Below are positions 25,990 to 34,339 of a stretch of DNA of 64,000 nucleotides, one piece after another (position 1 is the first letter of the stretch; each line of letters begins with the position of its first letter). This DNA is from an uncultured Bacilli bacterium. Its GTDB lineage: Bacteria > Bacillota_I > Bacilli_A > RF39 > UBA660. The position numbers and the translations under genes were made by a program. Location: positions 62,001 through 126,000 of the forward strand of contig CAKOOH010000002.1 of assembly GCA_934098485.1 (NCBI GenBank), read 5' to 3'. Under the pieces are notes generated by a model. It made no database searches, was not told where the DNA came from, and worked only from the letters and a program-made list of their open reading frames with translations.

Positions 25990-26799
25990 ATGATTCTTCT
26001 GAAAATATCAGGTTTGGCTAAATCTGTATATTATTATACTTTATCTAAAAATGATAAAGATGATAAAAATAAAGAAATAATTGATAAAATAAAAGAAATA
26101 TTTATTAATAATAAAGAAAGATATGGTTATCGTAGAATTACATTAGAACTAAGAAATCATGGTTATAATGTTAATCATAAAAAAGTTTATAGAATAATGG
26201 TTAAATTAGGTTTAAAACCACTAAAAAGAAATAAAAGAAAATATTCATCTTATAAAGGAACCATCGGTAAAATTGCTGATAATTTAATCGAGAGAGATTT
26301 TAATGCAGAAAAGCCTAATCAAAAATGGTATACTGATGTAACTGAATTTAATCTTCGCGGTGAGAAATGTTATTTATCACCAATATTAGATGGATATAAT
26401 GGTGAAATTATATCTTATAATACTTCTAAATCACCTAATTTAGAACAAATAAATGATATGCTTGATAAAGCATTTGATGGCAAAAATCTAGAAGGATTAA
26501 TATTTCATTCAGATCAAGGTTGGCAATATCAACACCAATCCTATCAACAAAGATTAAAAAACAATGGTATAAAACAAAGCATGTCAAGAAAAGGAAATAG
26601 TATGGATAATGGCATGATGGAAAATTTCTTTGGACTACTTAAAACAGAAATGTTTTATGATCAAGAAGATAAATATAAAAATATAGATGAATTAATCTTA
26701 GCGATAGACGACTATATTAATTACTACAATTATGATAGAATTAAAGTAAAATTAAAAGGACTGTCTCCTGTAAATTACAGGTTACAATCCTCTAATTAG
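25990..26799 (+). CDS. IS3-family transposase OrfB (DDE integrase domain)
   Basis: A 269-residue rve-type integrase. HTH_21 region YGYRRITLELRNHGYNVNHKKV is visible in parts (YGYRRITLEL, NHKKVYRIM), then the DDE triad: Asp in WYTDVTEF, Asp in FHSDQGWQY, and Glu in SMDNGMMENFFG. All catalytic residues are present. The first ATG of the frame is at 25990, but conserved OrfB sequence (SELRLTYPL) is encoded upstream of it back to about 25951, so translation probably enters from OrfA by -1 frameshifting near the A-rich tract at 25945-25951. Confidence 0.9.
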   Translation: MILLKISGLAKSVYYYTLSKNDKDDKNKEIIDKIKEIFINNKERYGYRRITLELRNHGYNVNHKKVYRIMVKLGLKPLKRNKRKYSSYKGTIGKIADNLIERDFNAEKPNQKWYTDVTEFNLRGEKCYLSPILDGYNGEIISYNTSKSPNLEQINDMLDKAFDGKNLEGLIFHSDQGWQYQHQSYQQRLKNNGIKQSMSRKGNSMDNGMMENFFGLLKTEMFYDQEDKYKNIDELILAIDDYINYYNYDRIKVKLKGLSPVNYRLQSSN

Positions 26800-26855
26800 A
26801 AACTATTTATAAACTGTCCAACTTTTGGGGTTCAGTTCATTTAAGGTTATTTTTT

Positions 26856-27719
26856 TTACCATAAATTCAAAGGGTATAATCCTTTTTTTATTTTTTCCTC
26901 TATTTTAATTCTTATATAATCAGCATCTTCTGGATAAGTAATTTCATACCAATCAGCATCAGATTTAACAACATTTAAATTAAAATTATCATTTAAAACC
27001 ATTTTAGATATAACATCTGGAAGCATAAATTCATCATTAGAAATATCTAAAGTATTTATTTTAAACTCATACATATATTTTTCTAACAAATTAAAAATTC
27101 GTTTATTAAATGCCCATGCATTAGTTGAAACTAATGTATTTTTATTTACTTTTACTTTCTCCTTAGTTTTTAAATCTTTTGCTATAATAACATCATTATC
27201 TTTATATACTAATGACTCTTTTATAATTTTTTGATTATTTTCTCTAAAGATTAATCCCCTTTTTACTTCTTTATCATTCGTTAATGTTTTTATAATTTCA
27301 TAACCAATTAGATTTATATTATTTTCTTTACTATTTATAAGTGCATCATAAAGTTTTTTAAAACAATCTTCACCATACCAATTATCCCCATTAATAATTG
27401 CAAATTTATCACTAACAACATCTTTAATCATATATAAAGCATGAGCTGTTCCCCAAGGCTTATTTCTATTTATACCATTTAGTTCACTAGTCTGATAAAC
27501 ATATATAATAGGCACATTTTTAATTCTTTTATTTATCGTTTTTTCAAATAATTCTTGATGTTCTTTTCTTATTATTATAATAATTCTTTTAAAACCCGCT
27601 TTAATCGCATCATAAATATTATAATCAATAATAAATTCTCCATTTGCTCCGACTGGACAAAGCTGTTTTAATCCTCCAAAACGTGATCCTTTACCAGCCG
27701 CCATTATAACCAAATCCAT
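26856..27719 (-). CDS. Sugar-phosphate nucleotidyltransferase-like protein
   Basis: A 287-residue GT-A/Rossmann NTP_transferase protein. The nucleotide loop MAAGKGSRFGGLKQ is at residues 6-19; INGDNWYG (about 107) supplies the metal-binding Asp; later TNAWAFNKRIF and WYEITYPEDADYIR match the acceptor side. Family members make NDP-sugars or CDP-polyols for wall and surface glycans. The sugar cannot be deduced. It lies 6 bases after the ffh stop in the same direction, and shares the IS-split terminator with the slipin gene. Confidence 0.8.
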   Translation of the reverse strand: MDLVIMAAGKGSRFGGLKQLCPVGANGEFIIDYNIYDAIKAGFKRIIIIIRKEHQELFEKTINKRIKNVPIIYVYQTSELNGINRNKPWGTAHALYMIKDVVSDKFAIINGDNWYGEDCFKKLYDALINSKENNINLIGYEIIKTLTNDKEVKRGLIFRENNQKIIKESLVYKDNDVIIAKDLKTKEKVKVNKNTLVSTNAWAFNKRIFNLLEKYMYEFKINTLDISNDEFMLPDVISKMVLNDNFNLNVVKSDADWYEITYPEDADYIRIKIEEKIKKGLYPLNLW

Positions 27720-27725
27720 AAATAC

Positions 27726-29033
27726 CTAAAATGGCATATTAAATGAACCATTATTCATTTTCTTCATCATATCTTTCATTGAATCAAATTGTTTTAATAA
27801 TCTATTAACTTCTTCAACACTGCGCCCTGAACCTTTCGCAATTCTCTGCTTTCTACTTGCTTTTAAAACTTCAGGATGTCTTCTTTCATAAGGTGTCATT
27901 GATAAAACTATTGCTTCAACATGAGCCATATCCTTTGGATTAATAGTAACATTATTAAGTCCCATATTTCTCGCTCCTGGAAGCATTTTTAAAATATTTT
28001 CTAGAGGCCCTAACTTCTTTATTTGTTTCATAGTTAATAAAAAGTCCTCTAAATCAAATTTACCCTTTTGCATTTTTTTTGCCAAATCTTTAGCATCATT
28101 TTCATCTATCGCACTGGCAGCTTTTTCTGCAATTGATAAAATATCTCCCATATCTAAAATACGTTCAGCCATTCTCTCGGGATAAAATTCTGTTAAACCA
28201 TCCATTTTTTCTGAGTCACCAATAAATTTTATTGGAATATTTGTTAAATGTCTAACCGATAAAGCAACCCCACCTTTAGTATTACCATCTAATTTAGTTA
28301 AAATTGCTCCTGTTAAAGGTAATTTTTCATTAAATCCTTTAATAACATTAATCGCATCTTGTCCCATCATTGCATCAATAACAAGAATTATTTCATCTGG
28401 ATTCACTATATCTTTAATATCACTTAATTCTTGCATTAAATTTTCATCAATATGAAGTCTACCAGCCGTATCAATTATAATATAATCATTATTATTTTCT
28501 TTTGCATAATTAATTGCTTCTGTTACTATCTTTCTTGGATCTTCTTTACCTTTAGAATAAACTGGTATATTTAAAGATTTACCTACTTCACATAGCTGAT
28601 CAATTGCTGCTGGTCTATAAATATCACACGCTACTAATAATGGTTTCTTATTAAATTTCTTTCTTAAATAATTAGCAAGTTTCCCACAGGTAGTTGTTTT
28701 ACCAGAACCTTGTAAACCAACAAGCATAATTATAGTGGGCTTTTTATTTGTTTCTAGTGGGGCATAATCTCCTCCTAACAAAGAAATTAACTCATCCTTA
28801 ACTAATTTTATAAAAAGCTCATCCGGTTTTAAATTTTTTCCTACATCCAAACCTAACGCTTTTTCTTTTATATTTCTTGTAAACTCTTTTACAACTTCAT
28901 AGTTAACATCTGCTTCTAAAAGAGCCATTCTTATTTCTTTAATAGCGTCTGCAATATTTTCTTCGGTAATTCTTCCCATACCTTTAATATTTTTTATTGC
29001 ATTACTAATTCTATCTCCCATGTATTCAAACAT
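27726..29033 (-). CDS. ffh: Signal recognition particle GTPase Ffh (SRP54)
   Basis: A 435-residue protein that binds signal sequences and targets membrane proteins with FtsY. The N domain covers about 1-90; the G domain has P-loop GLQGSGKTT (about 105-113), DIYRPAAIDQL, DTAGRLHID and TKLDGNTKGG; the M domain (about 300-435) contains MTPYERRHPEV and SGRSVEEVNRLLKQF, the RNA-binding helices, ending in a Met-rich tail. Length is normal. No SRP RNA gene is recognised nearby. It has a good operon link with the downstream nucleotidyltransferase gene. Confidence 0.97.
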   Translation of the reverse strand: MFEYMGDRISNAIKNIKGMGRITEENIADAIKEIRMALLEADVNYEVVKEFTRNIKEKALGLDVGKNLKPDELFIKLVKDELISLLGGDYAPLETNKKPTIIMLVGLQGSGKTTTCGKLANYLRKKFNKKPLLVACDIYRPAAIDQLCEVGKSLNIPVYSKGKEDPRKIVTEAINYAKENNNDYIIIDTAGRLHIDENLMQELSDIKDIVNPDEIILVIDAMMGQDAINVIKGFNEKLPLTGAILTKLDGNTKGGVALSVRHLTNIPIKFIGDSEKMDGLTEFYPERMAERILDMGDILSIAEKAASAIDENDAKDLAKKMQKGKFDLEDFLLTMKQIKKLGPLENILKMLPGARNMGLNNVTINPKDMAHVEAIVLSMTPYERRHPEVLKASRKQRIAKGSGRSVEEVNRLLKQFDSMKDMMKKMNNGSFNMPF

Positions 29034-29058
29034 CTAAATCACCTACTACTTATTATAC

Positions 29059-29081
29059 AAAAAAAAGACTAAAAAGTCTTT
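29059..29081 (-). terminator. Terminator of ezrA
   Basis: Minus-strand stem AAAGACT / AGTCTTT around TTTT, followed by a T-run, two bases after the ezrA stop codon. Confidence 0.75.
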
Positions 29082-29082
29082 A

Positions 29083-30801
29083 CTATTTATCTTTAATTAA
29101 ATTCATTATCTTTTGATGAATATTATTATCATATAATGCAACAACATTTATAGCAACTTCTAATGATTCTTTATATTTACCTTCATAAAATAAATTTTCA
29201 GCTTTACCTAAAAGCTCATCATTTTTAGTTGTAATTCTAAAACGATTGCCGTATACAATTGTATTTTCCGCTAAATATGCATTTTTTACAATATCACTCG
29301 TTGTTTTATATAACTTTAATACTAAATCTCTTGCCGTATCTACTCTTGTATTAAGAACTTTTATTCTAATTGGTTTTTTATCAAGCTCATCCATCATTGC
29401 TTCAATCGCATCATTAGCTTCTGACAATTCTATATAATAGTTTTTGGGAATTAAAGGAACTTTATAATTATTTATTTTCTCTTTACTATTATTAAGAATT
29501 AATTTAATACTATCAAGTTGTTCCCTTGCTCTTAACTCATCTTCTTTTAAACTACTTAAAGTTCTAATTGTATATTCTAACTTTTCTTCTTTTTCATTAA
29601 GGGATGCATTTAGTCTTTCTAATTCTTTACTTAATTTAGAAAAAGCAAATGTTCTATTACGATATTTTTCTACTATAATTTCATAGTCATTATAAATTGC
29701 TTTAATACTTAAATTAAGTTCATCTATAACTTTTACTTCTTCATCTGTTAAATCATAACTATATTTAATCTCTTCAATTTTAGAACTTAAATTCTTAATT
29801 ATTCCTAATAACTTCTTACATTTTATTGCTATTTTTCTTGAACTATCATCAAATGTTCTTCTTGCTTGTTTTTCATTATCAAAATCGGTATACAATGAAT
29901 CAAAATAAGAAAGAATTGTTTTAAGTTCAAATATTGAATCAGTTAAATTTAATACATTTAATCTATCAAATATATCATATAGTTTCTTTTCTGCTTCAGT
30001 AATGTTATATTCAATATTTAAATAATCAAGAACATAACCTTCCTTAAGCATTTTTTCATATAAAGATTTTATATTTTCTATTTTATTTGGTATTAACTTT
30101 TTGCCCATAAGAATTATTGATGGAGCATCTTCAATAACAATTTGTAAATTACCAATCGTATCACCTAAAGCTTTTACAATTTTTGGTGCCTCCGCATAGT
30201 CATTATTTTCCATCGTAATTTCAAAAGCATTTAAAAGTTTATCAATATTTTCAAATTGTAACTCGATTGGTTTTTTAATAAGTTCATAATCTTCTAAATG
30301 ATTTTTATATTTTAAATATATTTCTCTATAATCTCTTTTTAATTTAGTAACAATTTCTCTATTTTTACTTTCTGATAAACTAATCTCTTTTATTTCATTT
30401 AACAAAAATTCACTTTTTGTTTTTACGTAATAAATATCTAATTCTAATTCTCCCGTTTCTTTAACAATCTCTTTATATTTTTTTGTTTTAAGAGAACTAT
30501 CTAAATCATTTAATCTTTTATTTAATGATGGAATATCTACATCTTTTATCTGATTATATCTCTTAATCCAAGAATTATATCTAGCCTCTAAATCTTTGTT
30601 ATTAATTAAAGACGCTACTTTGTTAAGTTCTGTAAGTATATTTGCCGATATAATTAAGTTTTTATCTCTTTCTAATATTGCCACTAATTTATTAAATTTC
30701 TTTTTATTATTTTTATTTATGAACACTAAAACAAAGACAATTAAAATTATTGCCAAAACACCGTAAACAATTCCTAATATAATATACGTCTTATCGTCCA
30801 T
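29083..30801 (-). CDS. ezrA: Septation ring formation regulator EzrA
   Basis: A 572-residue membrane protein with a single N-terminal helix (ILGIVYGVLAIILIVFVLVF) and a long cytoplasmic spectrin-like coiled-coil body. Diagnostic phrases are LTGE-like KETGELELDIYYVKTKSEFL and MEDAPSIILMGKKLIPNKIE, visible as EDAPSIILMGKKLIP. EzrA binds FtsZ and controls Z-ring number and septal wall synthesis in Bacilli. Length agrees with the family (about 560-575). I considered EssB because of the T7SS locus, but the spectrin-like repeats exclude it. Its presence indicates a walled, FtsZ-dividing cell. Confidence 0.9.
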   Translation of the reverse strand: MDDKTYIILGIVYGVLAIILIVFVLVFINKNNKKKFNKLVAILERDKNLIISANILTELNKVASLINNKDLEARYNSWIKRYNQIKDVDIPSLNKRLNDLDSSLKTKKYKEIVKETGELELDIYYVKTKSEFLLNEIKEISLSESKNREIVTKLKRDYREIYLKYKNHLEDYELIKKPIELQFENIDKLLNAFEITMENNDYAEAPKIVKALGDTIGNLQIVIEDAPSIILMGKKLIPNKIENIKSLYEKMLKEGYVLDYLNIEYNITEAEKKLYDIFDRLNVLNLTDSIFELKTILSYFDSLYTDFDNEKQARRTFDDSSRKIAIKCKKLLGIIKNLSSKIEEIKYSYDLTDEEVKVIDELNLSIKAIYNDYEIIVEKYRNRTFAFSKLSKELERLNASLNEKEEKLEYTIRTLSSLKEDELRAREQLDSIKLILNNSKEKINNYKVPLIPKNYYIELSEANDAIEAMMDELDKKPIRIKVLNTRVDTARDLVLKLYKTTSDIVKNAYLAENTIVYGNRFRITTKNDELLGKAENLFYEGKYKESLEVAINVVALYDNNIHQKIMNLIKDK

Positions 30802-30883
30802 ACTCTATCCTCAATAACTATTTTAACATATAAAGAATAAAAATTGTAGATATGAGTTATTATTTTTTTATATTTTTTAAGAT

Positions 30884-30907
30884 GAAAAAAACACTAAAAA
30901 AGTGTTT
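30884..30907 (-). terminator. Terminator of the paralogue trio
   Basis: Minus-strand stem AAACACT / AGTGTTT around TTTTT, followed by a T-run. It lies just past the last of the three genes. Confidence 0.7.
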
Positions 30908-30912
30908 AAATT

Positions 30913-31644
30913 CTATCCTTTATTATCAAAGAAAATATAATTACTTGCTGCATCTTCTTTAATAATTGTATCTTTTATAGTTCCTTTTTGTATAGTTAGT
31001 TTATGATATGTAACTTTCTCTTCTAATGAACTACCCATAATATAATTTAAAGTTTTACTATCTACTAACTTATAATTATAACCATTATCATAAACAGGTT
31101 CATCATTTTTGTAATTTACTCCTCCATTTGGAAAAGTAATTTCTTTTAATGAATCAAACTCTGAATTATAAATTTTTAAATAACTAATAATACCATCTAC
31201 TGTATATATAAAATAATACTTATCATTAGTTGTACTATCACTAATTTCTTTTATTTCAAAACTATCGGTATCAGTTACACAATTCGTCTTTCCTAATTTT
31301 GAGCGGCATTCTTCCATCGAAATAACTTCTTTACCATTATATAAATAAACAATACTTATACCATAGTCACCAGTTTCATAAGAGCCAACAATTATTTTTC
31401 TTTGTAAATTATATTTTTTCTCTAATGGTGATTTTACACTAGATAGTTTTTCATTTAATGTTTTTTCATACTCTTCTATTTCTTTAGATCTACTCATAGT
31501 TGTTGAACTTGTACTTGTGATTTTATTATCTTTATCTGAATTTTCTTTACCTTTTGTCATTATCAATATTACAAAGATTAGTCCAATTAATAAAAATATT
31601 ATTGCAATTAAAATTCCTATCGAAACATTATTTTTCTTTTCCAT
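30913..31644 (-). CDS. Signal-anchored exported protein, paralogue 3 of a tandem trio
   Basis: A 243-residue protein with an N-terminal membrane helix (SIGILIAIIFLLIGLIFVILIM), a Ser/Thr/Asp linker, and a beta-rich outside domain of about 170 residues containing LEKKYNLQRK and ending with a KLTIQKGTIKDTIIKED strand. The first 40 residues are nearly identical in the three genes 30913-33262, which marks recent tandem duplication. There is no Cys lipobox. Two Cys in the domain (ECRSKLGKTNC) could form a disulfide. Function unknown. It is 23 bases downstream of the middle paralogue. Confidence 0.7.
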   Translation of the reverse strand: MEKKNNVSIGILIAIIFLLIGLIFVILIMTKGKENSDKDNKITSTSSTTMSRSKEIEEYEKTLNEKLSSVKSPLEKKYNLQRKIIVGSYETGDYGISIVYLYNGKEVISMEECRSKLGKTNCVTDTDSFEIKEISDSTTNDKYYFIYTVDGIISYLKIYNSEFDSLKEITFPNGGVNYKNDEPVYDNGYNYKLVDSKTLNYIMGSSLEEKVTYHKLTIQKGTIKDTIIKEDAASNYIFFDNKG

Positions 31645-31667
31645 AATTTACTCCCAACTATACTAAA

Positions 31668-32456
31668 TTAATTATAAACATCTTCACAATCGAGAATTCC
31701 TGCAAAACCATAATTATCAGCAGAATCTTCTTTTAAAATAATATCTTTTATTATGCCATTTTCTACCGTTAATTTATGAAATAAAACTTTAGATACATCA
31801 GAGTTACTAATAACATAATCAATAGTTTTGTTATTAACAAATTTAAAACTATAATTATCATAAATGTAATCGCCATTTTTATAAAAAATCCCCGGAGGAC
31901 AAAAAGTTATATCTCCACCATTTAACAAATCAAAAGTTTTCGTAAAAATTTTTAAAGATCTAAGACCTTCTCCATCATAATCATCATATACCGCATAATA
32001 TATAGTATGAGTAATATTATCATAAAATTCTCTAATGCCAATCTCTTCCCTATCTGTTAAAATACTCATATCACCTATTTTAATATCTTCAATATATGAA
32101 GATATTATTTCTTTATTATTATATAAATATTTTATTTCAATAACACAAGTATCATAAAGGCAAAAGTCTGCAATCATTTTTCTTTGCAAATTATATTTTT
32201 TCACTAAAGATGGCTTTAATGATTCAGCGTTTTCATTTAACTTCTTCTCATATTCTTCTATTTCCACAGACCTAATAGTTGTTGTTTCACTCACTTTACT
32301 AGTTTTTAAGGTTTGCGTACTTGTACTTGTACTTTTATTATCCTTATCAGAATTTTCTTTACCTTTAGTCATTATTAATATTGCAAAGATAAGTCCAATT
32401 AATAAAAATATTATTGCAATTAAAATTCCTATAATTATATTCTTTTTCTTTTCCAT
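31668..32456 (-). CDS. Signal-anchored exported protein, paralogue 2 of a tandem trio
   Basis: A 262-residue relative of its neighbours on both sides. Residues 1-35 are the shared anchor (IIIGILIAIIFLLIGLIFAI), followed by a Thr/Ser-rich linker that here is longer, and the same beta-rich domain with LVKKYNLQRKM and KLTVENGIIKDIILKED. The Cys pair is CLYDTC, differently placed from the other two copies, so the domain has diverged quickly while the anchor has not. It starts 12 bases after the first paralogue ends. Function unknown. Confidence 0.7.
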   Translation of the reverse strand: MEKKKNIIIGILIAIIFLLIGLIFAILIMTKGKENSDKDNKSTSTSTQTLKTSKVSETTTIRSVEIEEYEKKLNENAESLKPSLVKKYNLQRKMIADFCLYDTCVIEIKYLYNNKEIISSYIEDIKIGDMSILTDREEIGIREFYDNITHTIYYAVYDDYDGEGLRSLKIFTKTFDLLNGGDITFCPPGIFYKNGDYIYDNYSFKFVNNKTIDYVISNSDVSKVLFHKLTVENGIIKDIILKEDSADNYGFAGILDCEDVYN

Positions 32457-32467
32457 AATAACCTCTC

Positions 32468-33262
32468 TTACCCTGCATATCCTATTTCATAATTATTAAA
32501 GCTATCTCTTTTAGTTACTGTATCTTTTACTTTGCCATTTTCAATAATAACTTGATGATATTCAGTCATTTCATTAGTAGTATCTAATTTTATATAATTA
32601 ATTTGCTTATTGCTATTAGTAATTTCGTAATAATATAATCCATCATAAACTTTTTGACCGTTTTTTTGTTCTATAAAAAAGATATTATTTTGTTCTAATT
32701 CATATATTCGCTCAAAATTTTTATTTGTTATATATTTATTAAATAATGGTTCTTCCGTACCATGATTAAAGACCAAATAATAAATATCATTATTTTTACT
32801 ATCCTTAATTTCTTTGATGATAAATATATCATCGTTGTCTACTTCTCCTTTCATATTTATTATTAAATCGTTAATATTTCCTTCACCCAAGCAGGCACCA
32901 AACACAATCTTGTCATTATAATAATAATCTAAGTCAAACTCGCAACCATCATCCCAATTTTCACCACAAGTAATATTATATTTTCTCTTCAAATTGTATT
33001 TTTTTTCTAACGGAGAAGTATACATTGCTAATTTTTTATTTAGTTCATCAATAAACTCAGTTGCAACCTTCTTAACATTTATTATCTTACTCGTAGTACT
33101 ACTTGTTATTGAACTTGTACTTATACTTGTACTAGTACTTTTATTATCATTATCTGAATTTTCTTTACCTTTAACCATAATCATCATTGCTACAATAAAT
33201 CCAATTAATAAGAATATAATTGCTAATAAAACTCCTATTGTAACATTCTTCTTCTTTTCCAT
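32468..33262 (-). CDS. Signal-anchored exported protein, paralogue 1 of a tandem trio
   Basis: A 264-residue protein, first in the transcript. It has the shared N-terminal anchor (VTIGVLLAIIFLLIGFIVAM), a Ser/Thr linker and an outside domain with LEKKYNLKRKYNI, a Cys pair CGENWDDGC and the closing strand QVIIENGKVKDTVTKRD. AAGGGTAAG-like sequence precedes the ATG. Compared with the other two copies the anchor is conserved and the domain is divergent. Proteins of this kind may act at the wall or as receptors, but no motif supports a specific role. Confidence 0.7.
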   Translation of the reverse strand: MEKKKNVTIGVLLAIIFLLIGFIVAMMIMVKGKENSDNDNKSTSTSISTSSITSSTTSKIINVKKVATEFIDELNKKLAMYTSPLEKKYNLKRKYNITCGENWDDGCEFDLDYYYNDKIVFGACLGEGNINDLIINMKGEVDNDDIFIIKEIKDSKNNDIYYLVFNHGTEEPLFNKYITNKNFERIYELEQNNIFFIEQKNGQKVYDGLYYYEITNSNKQINYIKLDTTNEMTEYHQVIIENGKVKDTVTKRDSFNNYEIGYAG

Positions 33263-33359
33263 ATCACACTTACCCTTCTATTTTTAATTATAGCAAAATT
33301 CTTTTTACCTTCATAGTAAAATAATTATAAATTACTATAATTTTTTCATGCTATAAGCA

Positions 33360-34187
33360 TTACCTGTTTTTTATTTTATTTAGTTTTTCTTTTTCTAATT
33401 CTTTTATAGATTTTTTAGGTGTTGGTAAATCTTCAGGCATAGTTCCACCAAGCTCTTCTATTGCTTTTCTTACTACTCTTCCAACATTATAATGTATGTC
33501 AGTTGCTATTTGTTCATTTGATTCTTCTTGCTTTTGAAGTAATGCTTCTGTTTGGGTAATTCTAAATATATTAGCACCTAACTCGGCACTTCCCATATTA
33601 TCAAGGATATCTTCTCTATATCTTAAACCTTTTCTTTTAGCAATATCATCTGCAGTTTCCACATTATATAATCATTTATATCCAGCATTGGTAAATCTAT
33701 CAAAATTTTTAACTCCTTTTTCTTTAGCAATTTTATATAAAACTTTATTACCATCTTTAGTTTGTTTTCTTCGGTATAATCTCTTTTCAACTTCTGTTAA
33801 ATTACTATATTCTTTTTCCGTAATTTCCTGTTTTCTAGTCTGCACAGCAAAATATGTTTGTCCCAGTGCTACTGATGCTTTTTTAGGATTAGCATTTTGA
33901 ACTATTAAATAGCAAGCATATCTAGTTAAGTGATAATCAACAACATATTGAATATTACCCTTACCACCAACTATCGGTTTCCTGACCTCAGGAAAGTGCT
34001 CATTAACCTTATTATTACTGGTTTTGCAAGGAATCTAAGCATTCTTTATAACCTTATGAAAATTTTCCCATTTACGATATTCAAGCAAAGGCATTAATTC
34101 TCTTGCTTTCCAAAATTCATTACCATGATCATCAATATGTTTTATACTCTCAAAAGTTTTTTCTTCATATTTTTCTATATTATTCAT
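33360..34187 (-). pseudogene. dinD: dinD pseudogene with two in-frame stop codons
   Basis: One continuous minus-strand frame of 276 codons from ATG 34187 to the stop at 33360 reads as DinD (DNA-damage-inducible protein D, about 274 residues in E. coli) along its whole length: FWKARELMPLLEY, YHLTRYACYLIVQNANPKKA, GQTYFAVQTRKQE, GYK-LYNVETADDIAKRKGL, and ELGGTMPEDLPTPKKSIK. It is interrupted only by TAG at 34035-34037 and TGA at 33672-33674; the TGA replaces a Gly conserved in E. coli DinD. A C-terminal 100 residues could still be made from a GTG at 33662. No frameshift or deletion is seen, so the loss is recent. Confidence 0.85.
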
Positions 34188-34209
34188 TTACTTACCTCCA
34201 TAGTCATCT

Positions 34210-34238
34210 ATTATAGCATACAATTGTTCTTGTATCAA
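34210..34238 (-). promoter_or_regulatory. dinD promoter with LexA-like box
   Basis: TTGATA (34233-34238) is 17 bases from TATAAT (34210-34215). Between them GAACAATTGTAT (34218-34229, minus strand) resembles the Gram-positive SOS box GAAC-N4-GTTC with two mismatches. The promoter and ribosome site are intact although the gene is broken. Confidence 0.55.
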
Positions 34239-34311
34239 TCTTTTTTTTAAAAATTTTTTAAAGCCACAATTTTATGTATTTAAAACACAAATATATATTT
34301 TTACTTCCACT

Positions 34312-34337
34312 AAAAAAGATGGCATCAATAGCCACCT
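34312..34337 (-). terminator. Terminator of the polA-mutM operon
   Basis: Minus-strand stem AGGTGGC / GCCATCT (one G-U) around a 7-base loop, then TTTTTT. It begins two bases beyond the mutM stop codon. Confidence 0.75.
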
Positions 34338-34339
34338 CG

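Larger units (their letters stand above)
25402..26839 (+). mobile_element. IS3-family insertion sequence (IS150-like), 1438 bp
   Basis: Imperfect 25-bp terminal inverted repeats (25402-25426 and 26815-26839) share TGA, AACCCC and TTGGACA. They are flanked by TTT on both sides, a 3-bp target duplication as expected for the IS3 family. The element encodes OrfA and OrfB in the usual -1 relation, both apparently intact, so it may still be active. It sits in the loop of a terminator. Confidence 0.88.
25389..26852. terminator. Bidirectional terminator split by the IS element
   Basis: AAATAACC (25389-25396) and GGTTATTT (26845-26852) flank the insertion and are perfectly complementary. Without the IS and one TTT target copy they form a stem with the 7-base loop AGTTTAA and a T-rich tail, serving the slipin gene and the convergent nucleotidyltransferase gene. 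Confidence 0.7.

Noticed and set aside
29083..30801. EssB/YukC component of the T7SS
   Set aside because: Spectrin-like coiled coils and EzrA signature phrases after a single N-terminal helix fit EzrA; EssB has a kinase-like cytoplasmic domain.
33672..33674. Recoding of TGA as Gly or Trp, suggested by the in-frame TGA in dinD
   Set aside because: All other long genes avoid internal TGA, use TGG for Trp, and TGA ends the ATPase at 63703; dinD also has a TAG.
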